Source of the DNA: Oceanobacillus sojae
GTDB lineage: Bacteria > Bacillota > Bacilli > Bacillales > Amphibacillaceae
Reading direction: 5' to 3'
Assembly: GCF_007991515.1 (NCBI RefSeq)
Contig: NZ_BJYM01000004.1
Span: forward strand, 1-64,000
Length of the DNA stretch: 64,000 nucleotides
Shown here: piece after piece, positions 8,832 through 18,996 of the stretch
Layout of the letters: each line of letters opens with the position of its first letter
How positions within the stretch are numbered: position 1 is the stretch's first letter
Program-made: the position numbers and the translations under genes
The notes under the pieces: model-generated
What the model saw: the letters and a program-made list of their open reading frames with translations, nothing else
What the model was told of the DNA's origin: nothing
Database searches by the model: none

Positions 8832-9398
8832 TTATCCAATATATTTAAAAAAAACGACATAAGTTATTACAGCAATAATCAGGATAGCTCCAACATACTT
8901 AAATACAGGCAGCTTTTTCAAATATCCAAAAATAATCCAGCCACATCCATTTAAGATAATAGCAAAATTAATATAATTTCCTAACCCGGCAGCGTCAGCT
9001 ATAAAGACAGATAACTGCAGGATATATAAAAACTGAATAAATATAAATAAATAACGGTACCGTTTTGAAATATTCGCCCGGTTTTTTGAATAAAAGAAAT
9101 AATTTATAATTAACGTAACACTCAAAATACCAGACGTAATATACCAAAATGAATGGAAATAATAATCCAAAGAGATAACGCTTACTAAAATGAATAAAAT
9201 AAGAGCAAAATGGATTTTTTTCCATATGGATAAAGAAACATCCTGCTTTCTTAAATCACTTTGATTCGGGATTTTAATTTCCCCGCCTTTTGTATATAAT
9301 GCGAGTAAAAAATCACATTGCTCTTCCGGCAATAAACGATTTTCTTTCCATTTTAATATCTCTTGGATAATCAATTGATTTTTTTCTTGATTATTCAT
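8832..9398 (-). CDS. Multi-pass membrane protein of unknown function
   Basis: A 188-residue protein. The soluble N-terminus (1-55) has the pattern 'ILKWKENRLLPEEQCDFLLALYTKGGE', which I associate with a family of uncharacterised Bacillaceae membrane proteins. About five hydrophobic segments follow (65-185). A clear AGGTG ribosome site precedes the ATG. It lies between sigA and cccA, where B. subtilis has no counterpart. I cannot name a function. Confidence 0.7.
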   Translation of the reverse strand: MNNQEKNQLIIQEILKWKENRLLPEEQCDFLLALYTKGGEIKIPNQSDLRKQDVSLSIWKKIHFALILFILVSVISLDYYFHSFWYITSGILSVTLIINYFFYSKNRANISKRYRYLFIFIQFLYILQLSVFIADAAGLGNYINFAIILNGCGWIIFGYLKKLPVFKYVGAILIIAVITYVVFFKYIG

Positions 9399-9530
9399 AT
9401 TTTCACCTGTATCTTTAGCTTAATTATTTACCAAAAGATAACTATCAATAATAAGGGGACTTTCCTTATCTAAAAATCACTACTCAATAAATAGCCGTTT
9501 TAGCTTTTTTACAACTTAATACACATAATA

Positions 9531-9606
9531 ACTGGAATATGCAAGCAACTTACGTCTAACTTGCACATTCCAGTCTGCTGGCAGGTATAAAGCCTGTGAT
9601 AGCCAG
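9531..9606 (-). terminator. Tandem hairpins after sigA
   Basis: Two inverted repeats lie in the sigA-to-orphan gap. The nearer is CTGGC...GCCAG (9578-9606), with an inner AGG/CCT pair. The farther is ACTGGAATATGCAAG (9531-9545) / CTTGCACATTCCAGT (9560-9574), with one mismatch. Neither has a strong T-run, so they may terminate weakly or protect the 3' end of the message. Confidence 0.5.
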
Positions 9607-9620
9607 GTTCTATTTTAAGC

Positions 9621-10736
9621 TTAATCAAGAAAATCCTTCAATCGTTTGCTTCGGCTCGGGTGTCTTAATTTACGCAATGCTTTTGCTTCAATCTGTCTGA
9701 TACGTTCTCTGGTTACACCAAATACTTTTCCTACTTCTTCAAGCGTTCTTGTTCTTCCATCATCTAATCCAAAGCGCAGACGAAGTACATTTTCTTCTCT
9801 GTCTGTCAAAGTATCCAATACGTCCTCCAGCTGTTCTTTTAATAACTCATAAGCAGCATGATCTGATGGAGAAACAGCTTCCTGGTCTTCGATAAAATCG
9901 CCTAAATGAGAATCATCTTCTTCCCCGATCGGCGTCTCTAAAGATACGGGTTCTTGAGCAATTTTTAGAATATCCCGGACTTTGTCTGGACTTAGCTCCA
10001 TTTCCTCACCAATCTCTTCTGGAGTCGGTTCCCGTCCTAAATCCTGAAGTAAGGAACGCTGCACACGAATTAATTTATTAATGGTTTCCACCATATGAAC
10101 TGGAATACGAATCGTACGCGCCTGGTCGGCGATGGCACGTGTAATTGCTTGTCTAATCCACCAGGTTGCATAGGTACTGAATTTAAAGCCTTTGCGATAA
10201 TCAAACTTTTCAACTGCTTTAATCAGACCCATATTTCCTTCTTGAATTAAATCTAAGAAAAGCATTCCCCGTCCAACATAACGTTTTGCGATACTGACAA
10301 CAAGACGGAGATTGGCTTCAGCTAATCTTCTTTTAGCCTCAATATCTCCTTCTTCAATTCGGGAAGCAAGTTCAATTTCTTCTGCTGCAGAAAGTAAATC
10401 TACTCTGCCAATTTCTTTCAAATACATACGAACTGGATCATTAATCTTAATCCCTAATGGTACACTAAGGTCATTAAGATTAATTTCTTCCTCTTTTGCG
10501 ATTTTCTGCATTTCGGGGTCATCCTCAGACTCACCTAGCACATCGACACCCTGTTCTTCCAGGTACTCATAAAATTCATCCATTTGTTCGGGTTCCATGT
10601 CAAAATTAGATAAACCATCAGCCACTTCTTCATAAGCAAGCGTACCACGCTTCTTACCCATGTCTACTAATTTTTCTTTTGCTTGCTCTAATGTTAGTTC
10701 GGTTTCTTTCATGTGCGAAGGTTTTTGCTCGGCCAT
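9621..10736 (-). CDS. sigA: RNA polymerase primary sigma factor SigA
   Basis: Housekeeping sigma factor (RpoD/SigA), 371 residues. Region 1.1-like N-terminus (about 12-70), region 1.2 from '[13 protein letters not shown]', region 2 with '[24 protein letters not shown]' and the -10-reading '[15 protein letters not shown]', region 3, and region 4 helix-turn-helix '[23 protein letters not shown]' near the end. ATG at 10736 has a near-ideal GGAAGGAGG site. It follows dnaG by 34 bp as in the classical dnaG-sigA macromolecular-synthesis operon. Confidence 0.97.
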   Translation of the reverse strand: MAEQKPSHMKETELTLEQAKEKLVDMGKKRGTLAYEEVADGLSNFDMEPEQMDEFYEYLEEQGVDVLGESEDDPEMQKIAKEEEINLNDLSVPLGIKINDPVRMYLKEIGRVDLLSAAEEIELASRIEEGDIEAKRRLAEANLRLVVSIAKRYVGRGMLFLDLIQEGNMGLIKAVEKFDYRKGFKFSTYATWWIRQAITRAIADQARTIRIPVHMVETINKLIRVQRSLLQDLGREPTPEEIGEEMELSPDKVRDILKIAQEPVSLETPIGEEDDSHLGDFIEDQEAVSPSDHAAYELLKEQLEDVLDTLTDREENVLRLRFGLDDGRTRTLEEVGKVFGVTRERIRQIEAKALRKLRHPSRSKRLKDFLD

Positions 10737-10770
10737 GAGTCCCCCTCCTTCCAAATTGTTGAATTAATTT

Positions 10771-12579
10771 TCATTTTTCTTGCTTCTGCAGCTGAATCAG
10801 CTCCATTGCCAAACGCGCAGCTTCTAAAGGATCATTTTCCCGCTCCGCTTTCTTTTGCTGCTCTTTTAAGGTCTTTTTTGTTTGACTTTGATTAGCCTCC
10901 CGATGAATCATTCGTAAATAATCATCAATTTCTTCTTCTGTGCTGTTTTGCACATCACTGGACAAAGCTAATTCAATAACTTGATTCTTCAAATGTTCAT
11001 CAGACAGTCTCTCCATAAATAAACTGATATCTGGTGCATTACCTTCTTCATAAAATGCATATAAATGTGTTGCCACAATTTTATGGTCATTTACATTAAA
11101 TCCTGCTCCAAGTTCATATTGTACTTTTTCAGCTATATACGCATCCTGAAGCATGTAGGATAAAATTCTTTTTTCAGCATTAACATAGGCCGGATACAAT
11201 TTTTTTTTATTTACAGATACATATTGATTAGTATAACTCTTATTACTTTGATTATCCTTATTAGCAGCAGGAACTCTTTTGTCATACTGTGTCAGCTGAC
11301 TCATCAAGGTTTCTACAGACAAGTCAAATTCCTTGTGCAGTTCATGAATATAATATTCCCGTTCCAATGCACTCTCAATCATGGAAAGTTCCTTTAAAAT
11401 ACGCTCGATATATTCAATACGCTCACTTTCAACCTGCAGGTTAAAGTGTCTGCGCTGATAGCGCATAAAGAAACTCATATAGCTGTCACTTGTCCGTATA
11501 ACTCTTTCCCTGAAAGCTTCCCCGCCGTGTTGTTGGATGTAGCTGTCCGGATCCTCTTTTGCGTCCAAATTTGCAATTCGGACATCACAGCCTATCGACC
11601 GCAGTAAAAGCGATGCTTTATAACGGGCCTCTATTCCTGCACTATCACCGTCATAACAAATAATCACTGTATCAACATATCGGTTCAAAAGCTTTGCCTG
11701 TGTTTCTGTCAATGCAGTTCCCATTGTAGCTACAACATTCTTAACGCCGGCTTGATAAGCTGAAATAACATCCATATAACCTTCCATTAAAATAGCTTCA
11801 TTTTCTTTTCTGATGTGGCGCTTTGCCAAATCAAAATTATATAAAAGTTTACTTTTTTGAAAAAGCTCACCTTCTGAACTATTTAAATATTTAGGACCGC
11901 CATCACCTGTCAATGACCTGCCGCCAAAACCGACAGTACGCCCAAGCGCATTCCGTATAGGGAAAATTACTCTGCCGCGAAAACGGTCAATTACTTCATT
12001 ATTGTCATTCCCTGCCAAAATGCCGCTCTTTAAAAGCATCGGCTTGGTATACCCTTTCTGCGTAAGAAACTTCGCAGTGAAATCACGCTTATTAGGAGCG
12101 TAACCAATTTGGAATTCTTCCAATGTCTCCTTTGTAATCCCGCGGCTTTTTAGATACTCTAACCCATCCTTCCCATCTTTTTGGTACTTTATTAGGTGAT
12201 GGTATAATTTTGTCAGCCATTCATACGCGGAGAGCATCTGCTCTGTTTCCTCAGACAAGGATGATTCCTTTTTAATTGATGTTGTCGGTAATTCTACCCC
12301 GCTGCGATCAGCCAAGTGTTTCAGTGCCTCATAAAATGTGAAATTTTCCATTTCCATCAAAAACGAAAATACATTTCCTCCTTTTCCGCAGCCAAAGCAG
12401 CGAAAAATCTGTTTCTCTTGTGTGACCGAAAAGGAAGGCGTATTTTCACCATGAAAAGGACACAGGCCAAAATAGTTTTTACCTTGTTTTTTTAATTGAA
12501 TATACTCTCCAATGACATCGACAATATCATTGGATTTTTTCACTTCTTCAATAATTGGTTCGGGTATTTGATTAGCCAT
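10771..12579 (-). CDS. dnaG: DNA primase
   Basis: Makes RNA primers at the replication fork, partnering the replicative helicase. In 602 residues: a CHC2 zinc finger (CPFH near 40, CFGCGKGG near 61), a catalytic core with the TOPRIM motifs AILMEGYMDV near 263 and YDGDSAG near 309, and a helicase-interacting C-terminal domain rich in charged helices. Start at 12579 has AGTTGGTGG; the four-residue longer frame lacks one. Confidence 0.95.
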   Translation of the reverse strand: MANQIPEPIIEEVKKSNDIVDVIGEYIQLKKQGKNYFGLCPFHGENTPSFSVTQEKQIFRCFGCGKGGNVFSFLMEMENFTFYEALKHLADRSGVELPTTSIKKESSLSEETEQMLSAYEWLTKLYHHLIKYQKDGKDGLEYLKSRGITKETLEEFQIGYAPNKRDFTAKFLTQKGYTKPMLLKSGILAGNDNNEVIDRFRGRVIFPIRNALGRTVGFGGRSLTGDGGPKYLNSSEGELFQKSKLLYNFDLAKRHIRKENEAILMEGYMDVISAYQAGVKNVVATMGTALTETQAKLLNRYVDTVIICYDGDSAGIEARYKASLLLRSIGCDVRIANLDAKEDPDSYIQQHGGEAFRERVIRTSDSYMSFFMRYQRRHFNLQVESERIEYIERILKELSMIESALEREYYIHELHKEFDLSVETLMSQLTQYDKRVPAANKDNQSNKSYTNQYVSVNKKKLYPAYVNAEKRILSYMLQDAYIAEKVQYELGAGFNVNDHKIVATHLYAFYEEGNAPDISLFMERLSDEHLKNQVIELALSSDVQNSTEEEIDDYLRMIHREANQSQTKKTLKEQQKKAERENDPLEAARLAMELIQLQKQEK

Positions 12580-13035
12580 TGTTACCACCAACTATTCTAA
12601 ATTTTTCTTAGAGAGATTGTTCAAAATCCTCCTTTTTTAACTAGTGCTGCTTTATTATTCATTATTCGACATATTTTTTTCTTATACTCAAAAAAAATAG
12701 CCTTAACATAGTTTCTACAAAGGATACACAGAATCCTTCTTTTTTAGAGCAAATTATGATTAAAATTGCATTTTATATAAATCTGCTCATACGATTTACC
12801 ATTATAATATATTTTTTAATAGATTTCTATTAATTTGTTTATAAAACTATTGAAAGAAGAAAAACATTCCGTTAGAGCAGTGTACAGAATGCTTTTCACA
12901 CAATTTGCGTCTGATATTATTTGCTGCAATGTACCATTTTACTTTCTGACAGACTTTGAAGATATTAATATATGAAGTAAAAAAATATCAGGAAGTTTAA
13001 TGCATTATTTTTACTGTTCTTCTTGAATAACTTTA
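12580..13035. other. Gene-free gap upstream of dnaG
   Basis: AT-rich 450-bp gap. It holds a degenerate copy of the dispersed repeat (TTAGAGAGATTGTTCAAAATCC at 12608-12629), a small AAGGAT/ATCCTT hairpin near 12720-12740 and the yqfL terminator near 12875. B. subtilis has yqxD between dnaG and yqfL; I see no trace of it here. The dnaG-sigA promoter presumably lies in this gap. Confidence 0.5.
12856..12897 (-). terminator. Terminator after yqfL
   Basis: On the minus strand an AAAAGCATTC...GAATGTTTTT stem is followed by a pyrimidine-rich T-run (TTTTTCTTCTTTC), about 140 bases past the yqfL stop codon. The loop is long (about 17 bases). Confidence 0.5.
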
Positions 13036-13848
13036 TTAATTTCTGCCTTGCCACATACGAATAATCTGATTAGCTGTTTCCTCCACTGCTTTGTGAGAAA
13101 CATCAATGACAGGACAGCCTATTTTTTCAACAACTTCATTAAAAAATTCTAATTCCTGCTCAATCCTGCTTACATTTGCATAAGTTGCCTGGTCACCGAG
13201 TCCAAGAGCTTTTAAGCGCTCTTTTCGAATTCCATTCAGTTTTTCTGAGGATATGCGCAAGCCAATACATTTTTTGGGGTCAACCATCATAAGCTCTTCC
13301 GGCGGATCCACTTCCGGAACAATTGGAACATTCGCCACTTTAAATCGTTTGTGCGCCAGGAATTGAGAGAGCGGAGTTTTAGATGTTCTGGAAACACCGA
13401 TTAATACAATATCTGCACGGGTAATTCCTCTTGTATCTCTTCCATCATCATACTTTACAGCAAACTCTATGGCTTCAATCTTCTTAAAATAATCTTCGTC
13501 TAATTTATGGACAAGGCCGGCTTCCAATCGCGGTTCATCGCTGAAAACCCGCTCCATTGCTTCCATGATAGGACCCATTATATCAACTGCTTCAATATCT
13601 ATTTCTTTAGCACGTTTGTTTAAATAAGCACGTAATTCTGGATTAACAAGTGTAAAACCGATAAGATTTGAATTTAATTTTGCCTGTTGCAAGAATTCAT
13701 CAATGGTTTCCTTATCTTCCACATATGGGATACGCTGTATTTTATAATCCCCGTTTTTAAATTGGCTTAAGCCGGCTTTAATTACCAATTCAGCCGTTTC
13801 CCCAACAGAATCAGATAACACATAAATAATTTTCTGCGCAGTCATCAC
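13036..13848 (-). CDS. yqfL: Pyruvate, phosphate dikinase regulatory protein YqfL (DUF299)
   Basis: A DUF299 kinase/pyrophosphorylase family protein, 270 residues. Characterised relatives switch pyruvate-phosphate dikinase (or PEP synthase) on and off by ADP-dependent phosphorylation. The P-loop-like motif [11 protein letters not shown] lies near residue 151, and the N-terminus '[16 protein letters not shown]' is typical. It lies 26 bp behind ccpN, the operon partner also seen in B. subtilis, where the protein modulates CcpN activity. No dikinase gene lies in this window. Confidence 0.9.
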   Translation of the reverse strand: MMTAQKIIYVLSDSVGETAELVIKAGLSQFKNGDYKIQRIPYVEDKETIDEFLQQAKLNSNLIGFTLVNPELRAYLNKRAKEIDIEAVDIMGPIMEAMERVFSDEPRLEAGLVHKLDEDYFKKIEAIEFAVKYDDGRDTRGITRADIVLIGVSRTSKTPLSQFLAHKRFKVANVPIVPEVDPPEELMMVDPKKCIGLRISSEKLNGIRKERLKALGLGDQATYANVSRIEQELEFFNEVVEKIGCPVIDVSHKAVEETANQIIRMWQGRN

Positions 13849-13874
13849 GACACCCTCTCCCAGTTTCTTAAAAC

Positions 13875-14504
13875 TTAAATTTTATCTTCAATGGTTAACT
13901 CAACCAGCAGTTTTGTCATCGTTGTTTTTGTAATTCGGCCAATTATCTCAAGGCCATTTTTTGTATCCTTTACAACGGGGACGCCGTCAATTTGTCTCGA
14001 TATCAGCTGATGAGCTACATCGATAAGCAGGTCATTTTTACGGCATACTGTAATATTCGGCATTCTTGTCATTATAATTGGTACCGGTATCGAGCTTAAA
14101 TCCTGCCTTCCCATGCTTGCACGTAATAAGTCTTTCCTGGAAAGGACACCAACCAGACATGCATTTTCATCCACAACAAACAGGGTACCAACATCTTCTA
14201 AGAACATAGTCGATATAGCATCATATACAGACACCTTTTCATTTACGGCAACCGGGACCTGCTGAAATTCATGAACCTTGTACCGTTTTATTTTTTCTGT
14301 TAATAATTCTGATCCTGTTTTACCCGTATAAAAGTAGCCTACACGAGGACGTGCATCTAAAAAACCAGCCATTGTCAGAATAGCTAAATCCGGTCTCAAT
14401 GTAGCCCGGGTTAGTGTAAGCCGCTCTGCTATGTGCTCTCCCGTGATAGGACCGTCTGCTTTTACTATTTCTATAATCTGCTGTTGCCTTTTCGATAAGT
14501 CCAC
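13875..14504 (-). CDS. ccpN: Transcriptional repressor CcpN
   Basis: Repressor of gluconeogenic genes (gapB, pckA) during glycolytic growth in B. subtilis. The 209 residues comprise an N-terminal winged helix (about 4-60, '[23 protein letters not shown]') and two CBS domains (about 78-135 and 140-205) that bind nucleotides. First gene of a ccpN-yqfL unit. The regulated genes are outside this window, so the target set is inferred from orthology. Confidence 0.9.
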   Translation of the reverse strand: MDLSKRQQQIIEIVKADGPITGEHIAERLTLTRATLRPDLAILTMAGFLDARPRVGYFYTGKTGSELLTEKIKRYKVHEFQQVPVAVNEKVSVYDAISTMFLEDVGTLFVVDENACLVGVLSRKDLLRASMGRQDLSSIPVPIIMTRMPNITVCRKNDLLIDVAHQLISRQIDGVPVVKDTKNGLEIIGRITKTTMTKLLVELTIEDKI

Positions 14505-14592
14505 TTTTTCACCACCTATACTGCTGCATTATTTGCAAATGAATATTATAAATAGTATTACTTAAGGGCATAAAAATTGGTATACATAAAGG

Positions 14593-14638
14593 ATAACGTA
14601 CCATGATTCCTTAATATTTTTAGAACATGGTACGTTAT
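14593..14638. terminator. 13-bp perfect hairpin between glyS and ccpN
   Basis: ATAACGTACCATG (14593-14605) and CATGGTACGTTAT (14626-14638) are perfect reverse complements with a 20-base loop. It stands about 95 bases past the glyS stop codon and about 90 upstream of ccpN. It has no good T-run on either strand, so a plain Rho-independent terminator is uncertain; a 3'-end stabiliser or protein site is possible. Confidence 0.45.
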
Positions 14639-14731
14639 TATAATTCGACTTTATTCACTAAAATTCCTTTTTTAAGAGAGAAAACCTTTTTTATTATATT
14701 TTTCCTTGTTTATAAGACCGTTATAATCCAT

Positions 14732-16807
14732 TTATGCGTGCTGTTTCCATGCTATTTTCCGTAAGTCTGCATATTGCAAGATTAGCACAGAAAGCTCATG
14801 GATGATAGAAAGACGGTTTTTTCTTACTTCTTCATTATCGTCCATAATCATATTATGATCAAAGAACGCATGGATATCACCTGCAAGGTCGGCAAGCAGC
14901 TGCAATGCTTCCTCACTTTTTTGGGCTTCTAAATATTCTGCGTAAGTTGATTTTACTGCTGCTACAGATTCATGTAATTCTTTTTCTGATTCTGTTTGGA
15001 AGAGGTTAGGATTTACCTTATAATCCGTATCCTCTACCTTGTTTTCCAAGTTCAACACACGAACAAGTGCCTCCTGAGAGGTCTTAAAATGATCATCTGC
15101 TTTTTTCTCAGCTAAAACATGTGCTTTTTCCACTGCAACATGAAATATACCTAATTGATTATCTACGACAGCATGGATTATATCTGTTTCAATATTTTCT
15201 TCACGCATTAAATACTCCGCACGGGAAGCGAAAAACGCCAGCAAGTCATCGTTAGAAGAAGCGTTTATTGTTAAACCGGCATTCTCTAATACAGATAAAG
15301 TATACTCAATTAGTGATTCTATGGTTAAATCCCAATTTTGATCCTTCAATATACGCAGGATGCCCATTGCCTGCCTTCTTAAGCCATATGGATCCTGGGA
15401 ACCGCTCGGGATAAGACCAACACTGATACAGCCGGCAATTGTATCTATTTTATCCGCGATACTTAATACTGCACCGACTGTCGTGGCAGGAAGCTCACCA
15501 TGGGACTGCTTCGGCAGATAATGCTCGCGGATAGCTTGAGAAACCTCTTTAGCTTCTCCAAAGTAAGTAGCATATTTCTCACCCATAACGCCCTGCAGCT
15601 CTGTAAATTCATTTACCATATTGGTCATCAGATCAAACTTACTGATTTCAGCTGCACGAACAACTTCTTTAAGCTCTTTTAAGGAAAGCTCCTCTGCTAA
15701 ATGCTTAGCAATTGTTTTAACACGATTAACCTTCTCGGTATACGTACCAAGCTTCTCCTGGAATATAACCCTGGTGAGTTTTTCCTGGAAGAAATCAATC
15801 GAAAGCTTTTTATCTTCTTCGAAAAAGAATTCTGCATCCGCAAGACGGGCACGAAGAACCTTCTCATTTCCCCGGATTACTGTTTCCAGCTCATAATCAT
15901 CACCGTTTCTCACGCCGACAAACTTAGGAAGCAGTTCACCACCCTGCTCTACAGGAAAATAACGTTGATGCTCGGCCATAGATGTAATCAGAACTTCATT
16001 TGGCAATGCTAAGAAAGAGGTAGAAAAGCTGCCCACAAAGGCTGTCGGATATTCCACAAGATTTCTTACTTCATTTAATAGATCTTTATCAACAGGAATT
16101 TGGAATTCATTTTTCTCTTGTAAAGCACCAAGCTGCTTCACAATTTTAGCCTCGCGTTTTTTAGCATCAGCAATTACATAATTATCGTTTAGCAATTGCT
16201 CATATTGTTTCGGTTCATCTATTGTAAGCTTACCACTGAGGAAACGATGTCCATATGTGAAATTGCTTGTTTTCACATGAGCTATTTCAAATGGGATCAC
16301 TTCATTACCGTAAAGCGCAGCCAGCCAGCGGATTGGCCGTGCATAACGCAATGTTTCATTTGCCCAGCGCATATTTTTACCAAATGTAATCGACTCAATA
16401 ATATCCTTAAATTCCGGAAGTAAGGATTGCACAGACTTTCCTTCAATATATTTTTTTACATAAATATAAGAAGTTCCCTTCACTTCTTTAATATAAATAT
16501 CATCCGTTGTTTTTCCCTGTCCCCGGGTAAATCCTTCCGCTGCTTTTGTCCAATTATCCTGGCCATCCTTAGCAATCTTTAAGGCAGGTCCTTTTGCCTC
16601 TTCTTCGATAGATGCCTGACTCTCAGCTACTTCTTCTATAAGGACAGCTAATCTGCGCGGTGTTGAGAAAGAAATTGCAGACGCGTAGGAAATACGTTGT
16701 TCATCCAGCCATTTTATTGTTTTATCTAAAAATTGAGCTTCTGCATCGTCTATGAAGCGAGCCGGCAGCTCCTCTAATCCAATTTCAATTAATACATCCT
16801 GTGCCAT
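14732..16807 (-). CDS. glyS: Glycyl-tRNA synthetase beta subunit
   Basis: Beta chain of the heterotetrameric bacterial glycyl-tRNA synthetase, which recognises tRNA-Gly. 691 residues, full family length. The N-terminus 'MAQDVLIEIGLEELPARFIDDA' is diagnostic. An HD-like middle domain and a C-terminal anticodon-binding, DALR-like region (about 590-691, ending 'LSVLILQYADLRKI') follow. It starts 1 bp after the glyQ stop codon, so the two subunits are made from one transcript under T-box control. Confidence 0.96.
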   Translation of the reverse strand: MAQDVLIEIGLEELPARFIDDAEAQFLDKTIKWLDEQRISYASAISFSTPRRLAVLIEEVAESQASIEEEAKGPALKIAKDGQDNWTKAAEGFTRGQGKTTDDIYIKEVKGTSYIYVKKYIEGKSVQSLLPEFKDIIESITFGKNMRWANETLRYARPIRWLAALYGNEVIPFEIAHVKTSNFTYGHRFLSGKLTIDEPKQYEQLLNDNYVIADAKKREAKIVKQLGALQEKNEFQIPVDKDLLNEVRNLVEYPTAFVGSFSTSFLALPNEVLITSMAEHQRYFPVEQGGELLPKFVGVRNGDDYELETVIRGNEKVLRARLADAEFFFEEDKKLSIDFFQEKLTRVIFQEKLGTYTEKVNRVKTIAKHLAEELSLKELKEVVRAAEISKFDLMTNMVNEFTELQGVMGEKYATYFGEAKEVSQAIREHYLPKQSHGELPATTVGAVLSIADKIDTIAGCISVGLIPSGSQDPYGLRRQAMGILRILKDQNWDLTIESLIEYTLSVLENAGLTINASSNDDLLAFFASRAEYLMREENIETDIIHAVVDNQLGIFHVAVEKAHVLAEKKADDHFKTSQEALVRVLNLENKVEDTDYKVNPNLFQTESEKELHESVAAVKSTYAEYLEAQKSEEALQLLADLAGDIHAFFDHNMIMDDNEEVRKNRLSIIHELSVLILQYADLRKIAWKQHA

Positions 16808-16808
16808 T

Positions 16809-17687
16809 TTAGTTCCCCTCCTTTTTCAACATTGGAAAGCCTAATTTTTCACGCTCTTGTACATAAATCTTTGAAATGCTGCGGGCCAAATTACGAATCC
16901 GGCTAATGTAACCTGTTCTTTCTGTTACAGAAATAACACCTTTAGCATCCAGAAGATTGAATGTATGTGAGCATTTTAAAACGTAGTCGTATGCAGGGAA
17001 GACGAGCCCTTTTTCCATCGTTGTTTTTGCTTCCTGTTCATATTTTGTAAATAAATCAAATAACATATCTGTATTTGATGTTTCAAATGTATAGACAGAA
17101 TGCTCATACTCCGGCTGATAGAAAATATCTCGAAGTGTCACGCCATTATTCCACTCTAAATCAAATACATTTTCTTTATCTTGAATATACGAAGCGAGCC
17201 GTTCTATCCCATATGTTAATTCAACAGTTACCGGGTTGGCTTCTAAACCGCCAATCTGTTGGAAATAAGTAAATTGTGTGATTTCCATACCATCTAACCA
17301 TACTTCCCAGCCAAGACCGGCAGCTCCTAACGTCGGGTTCTCCCAATTATCCTCCACAAAACGGATATCATGCTTGAGTGGATCAATCCCCAGCTTTTTC
17401 AAAGACCCTAAATACAGTTCTTGAATATTTGACGGAGAAGGTTTCATAATAACCTGGAACTGATGATGCTGATACAGTCGATTCGGATTTTTTCCGTATC
17501 TGCCATCAGCCGGCCGTCTGGAAGGTTCTACATAGGCAACATTCCATGGTTCTGGCCCCAAGCTTCGCAGCAGCGTCATCGGAGACATCGTTCCAGCACC
17601 TTTTTCTGTATCATATGCCTGCATTAAGATACAATTTTGTTCTGACCAATGATTTTGTAAAGTTAAGATCATTTCTTGAATATTCAT
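16809..17687 (-). CDS. glyQ: Glycyl-tRNA synthetase alpha subunit
   Basis: Catalytic alpha chain of the alpha2-beta2 glycyl-tRNA synthetase; activates glycine with ATP. 292 residues with class II aminoacylation motifs, for example GAGTMSPMT near 31, [12 protein letters not shown] near 54 and HHQFQVI near 74. AGGGGTGG precedes the ATG. It is the first gene after the T-box leader. Confidence 0.96.
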   Translation of the reverse strand: MNIQEMILTLQNHWSEQNCILMQAYDTEKGAGTMSPMTLLRSLGPEPWNVAYVEPSRRPADGRYGKNPNRLYQHHQFQVIMKPSPSNIQELYLGSLKKLGIDPLKHDIRFVEDNWENPTLGAAGLGWEVWLDGMEITQFTYFQQIGGLEANPVTVELTYGIERLASYIQDKENVFDLEWNNGVTLRDIFYQPEYEHSVYTFETSNTDMLFDLFTKYEQEAKTTMEKGLVFPAYDYVLKCSHTFNLLDAKGVISVTERTGYISRIRNLARSISKIYVQEREKLGFPMLKKEGN

Positions 17688-17744
17688 TTACTCCACCCCT
17701 TTAATGGATAAGAAATTTACATCGTATTTTTCGTTCAGCAGAAA

Positions 17745-17992
17745 CAATAAGAAAAGCCGTCCCTATGTCTGCTTTAATGACAGACATAGGGACGGCTTAA
17801 AACCGCGGTTCCACCCTATTTGCTCTTGTTTTATAAGAGCCTCTTTTCATTGCTGTTACTCCGAAGCTCCTTCCTGAAGTCTCTATATACCTGGCTCACA
17901 CCATTTCCAGGCTCGCTTTTTACAGACAATACTTCAGTACTTTTCTTCATCATCGTAACGACTATTTCATAACATTTATACTTAAGATATAT
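17745..17992 (-). promoter_or_regulatory. Glycyl T-box riboswitch leader of glyQ-glyS
   Basis: Senses uncharged tRNA-Gly and prevents premature termination upstream of glyQS. On the minus strand I can fold Stem I (base GTTAC/GTAAC, 17955-17959 with its 3' partner near 17857) with a kink-turn-like GATGAT/GGA element. A specifier loop GAAGGAG contains the glycine codon GGA (17868-17870). The conserved T-box TGGAACCGCGG is at 17803-17813. A perfect 18-bp terminator stem follows (17754-17771 / 17781-17798) with a T-rich tail. The transcript start is estimated from the promoter. Confidence 0.93.
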
Positions 17993-17998
17993 GTACAA

Positions 17999-18028
17999 AT
18001 CATACTCTATCCGTCCTTGACTTGTCAA
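17999..18028 (-). promoter_or_regulatory. Sigma-A promoter for the glyQS T-box transcript
   Basis: On the minus strand, TTGACA (18023-18028), an 18-base spacer and TATGAT (17999-18004), just before the T-box leader. It lies immediately after the recO stop codon. Confidence 0.7.
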
Positions 18029-18031
18029 TTA

Positions 18032-18775
18032 TTACTTAAATAAATCCAGCTGATCCAAAAACTTTCGCGACTTTATGAAATATCCTCCATAACGATCATA
18101 ATAAGCTTTTAAAATGGCCTGGAACATTTTCACGTTTTCTGGTTTCATTTGGATGGATCCGATACGTTCTAATTCTACCTCGGAGAACAGATATAGAATC
18201 CTGGCCAATTTTGGAGAAAGTTCTATTGCTTCCGGATCCAAATGGCGGCATTTAGGACATAAAAAACCGCCCTCCACGACAGAAAACACAAAAGGCTGCT
18301 GCACCGACCCACAATTTATACATTGATTTAAGAGTGGGGCAAACCCAGCTTTTTTATAAAGTTTTAATTCATACATCATTATTGGAATTTCAGCCTGATC
18401 ATTCTCTTCAATCCACTTTACTGTTTGTTGAAATTGTCCGAATATGTACGGATCTATATTTTGATTTTCCAAAAGCTTATCTGTAAGCTCTGCAACATAG
18501 GAACAATAAGCTGTTTTCACAAAATCTTCGCGTATTTTGCGATGTGAGTTTAATAATTCTCCTTGCTGTATTGTACTCAATCCACTTCCAAGATAAACAA
18601 AAAAACGGGCAAAAACGAATGGCTGAGTAACAGCAGCCATTCGACTTTTTGGTTTTTTTGCCCCTTTTGCCAAAGCTTGGAACTTCCCAAACTTTCCGCT
18701 GTAAATTGTCACTAATTTATGTGTTTCACCATAATCTTTTGTTTTTAATACGATACCATCTATCTGTTCCAGCAC
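18032..18775 (-). CDS. recO: DNA repair protein RecO
   Basis: Recombination mediator that helps RecA load onto single-stranded DNA in the RecFOR pathway. 247 residues: OB-fold N-terminus (about 1-80, 'EQIDGIVLKTKDYGETHKLVTIYS'), a helical middle, and a zinc-binding element with CINC near 151 and CPKC near 175. In the usual place after era and yqzL. Confidence 0.93.
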   Translation of the reverse strand: MLEQIDGIVLKTKDYGETHKLVTIYSGKFGKFQALAKGAKKPKSRMAAVTQPFVFARFFVYLGSGLSTIQQGELLNSHRKIREDFVKTAYCSYVAELTDKLLENQNIDPYIFGQFQQTVKWIEENDQAEIPIMMYELKLYKKAGFAPLLNQCINCGSVQQPFVFSVVEGGFLCPKCRHLDPEAIELSPKLARILYLFSEVELERIGSIQMKPENVKMFQAILKAYYDRYGGYFIKSRKFLDQLDLFK

Positions 18776-18834
18776 TCTAAATCACCCGGCCTCACTTTGT
18801 TTTGAACAGAAAAATCATCGTTATATCTCTGTGG

Positions 18835-18996
18835 TTAAACAGATGGTAAATCTAAACTCCCAGTCATAGAAGATCGGGTCTGTTCTTTTTGTTTCACTTC
18901 CGGGTTTAATTCTCCTTGCTGCTCTAATTCTTTTAATAATAAATAGGTTTCAATGTTTCCTGTTTGACAAAACAAATACCATGTTGCATCTAGCAC
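18835..18996 (-). CDS. yqzL: YqzL family small protein
   Basis: A 53-residue gene. Translation from GTG at 18996 gives a product beginning MLDATWYLFCQTGNIETYLL, followed by 'LKELEQQGEL'. This closely resembles the YqzL family found between era and recO in Bacillus. GGCGGGGG lies at the right distance upstream. A Ser/Thr-containing tail follows. Position and sequence together make the call firm; function is unknown. Confidence 0.8.
   Translation of the reverse strand: MLDATWYLFCQTGNIETYLLLKELEQQGELNPEVKQKEQTRSSMTGSLDLPSV

Noticed and set aside
12716-12745. AAGGAT/ATCCTT hairpin with T-run on the plus strand
   Set aside because: No plus-strand gene ends there, so I do not call it a terminator.
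17831-18028. 65-codon minus-strand frame
   Set aside because: It overlies the T-box leader and its promoter; no ribosome site, and the RNA structure explains the sequence.
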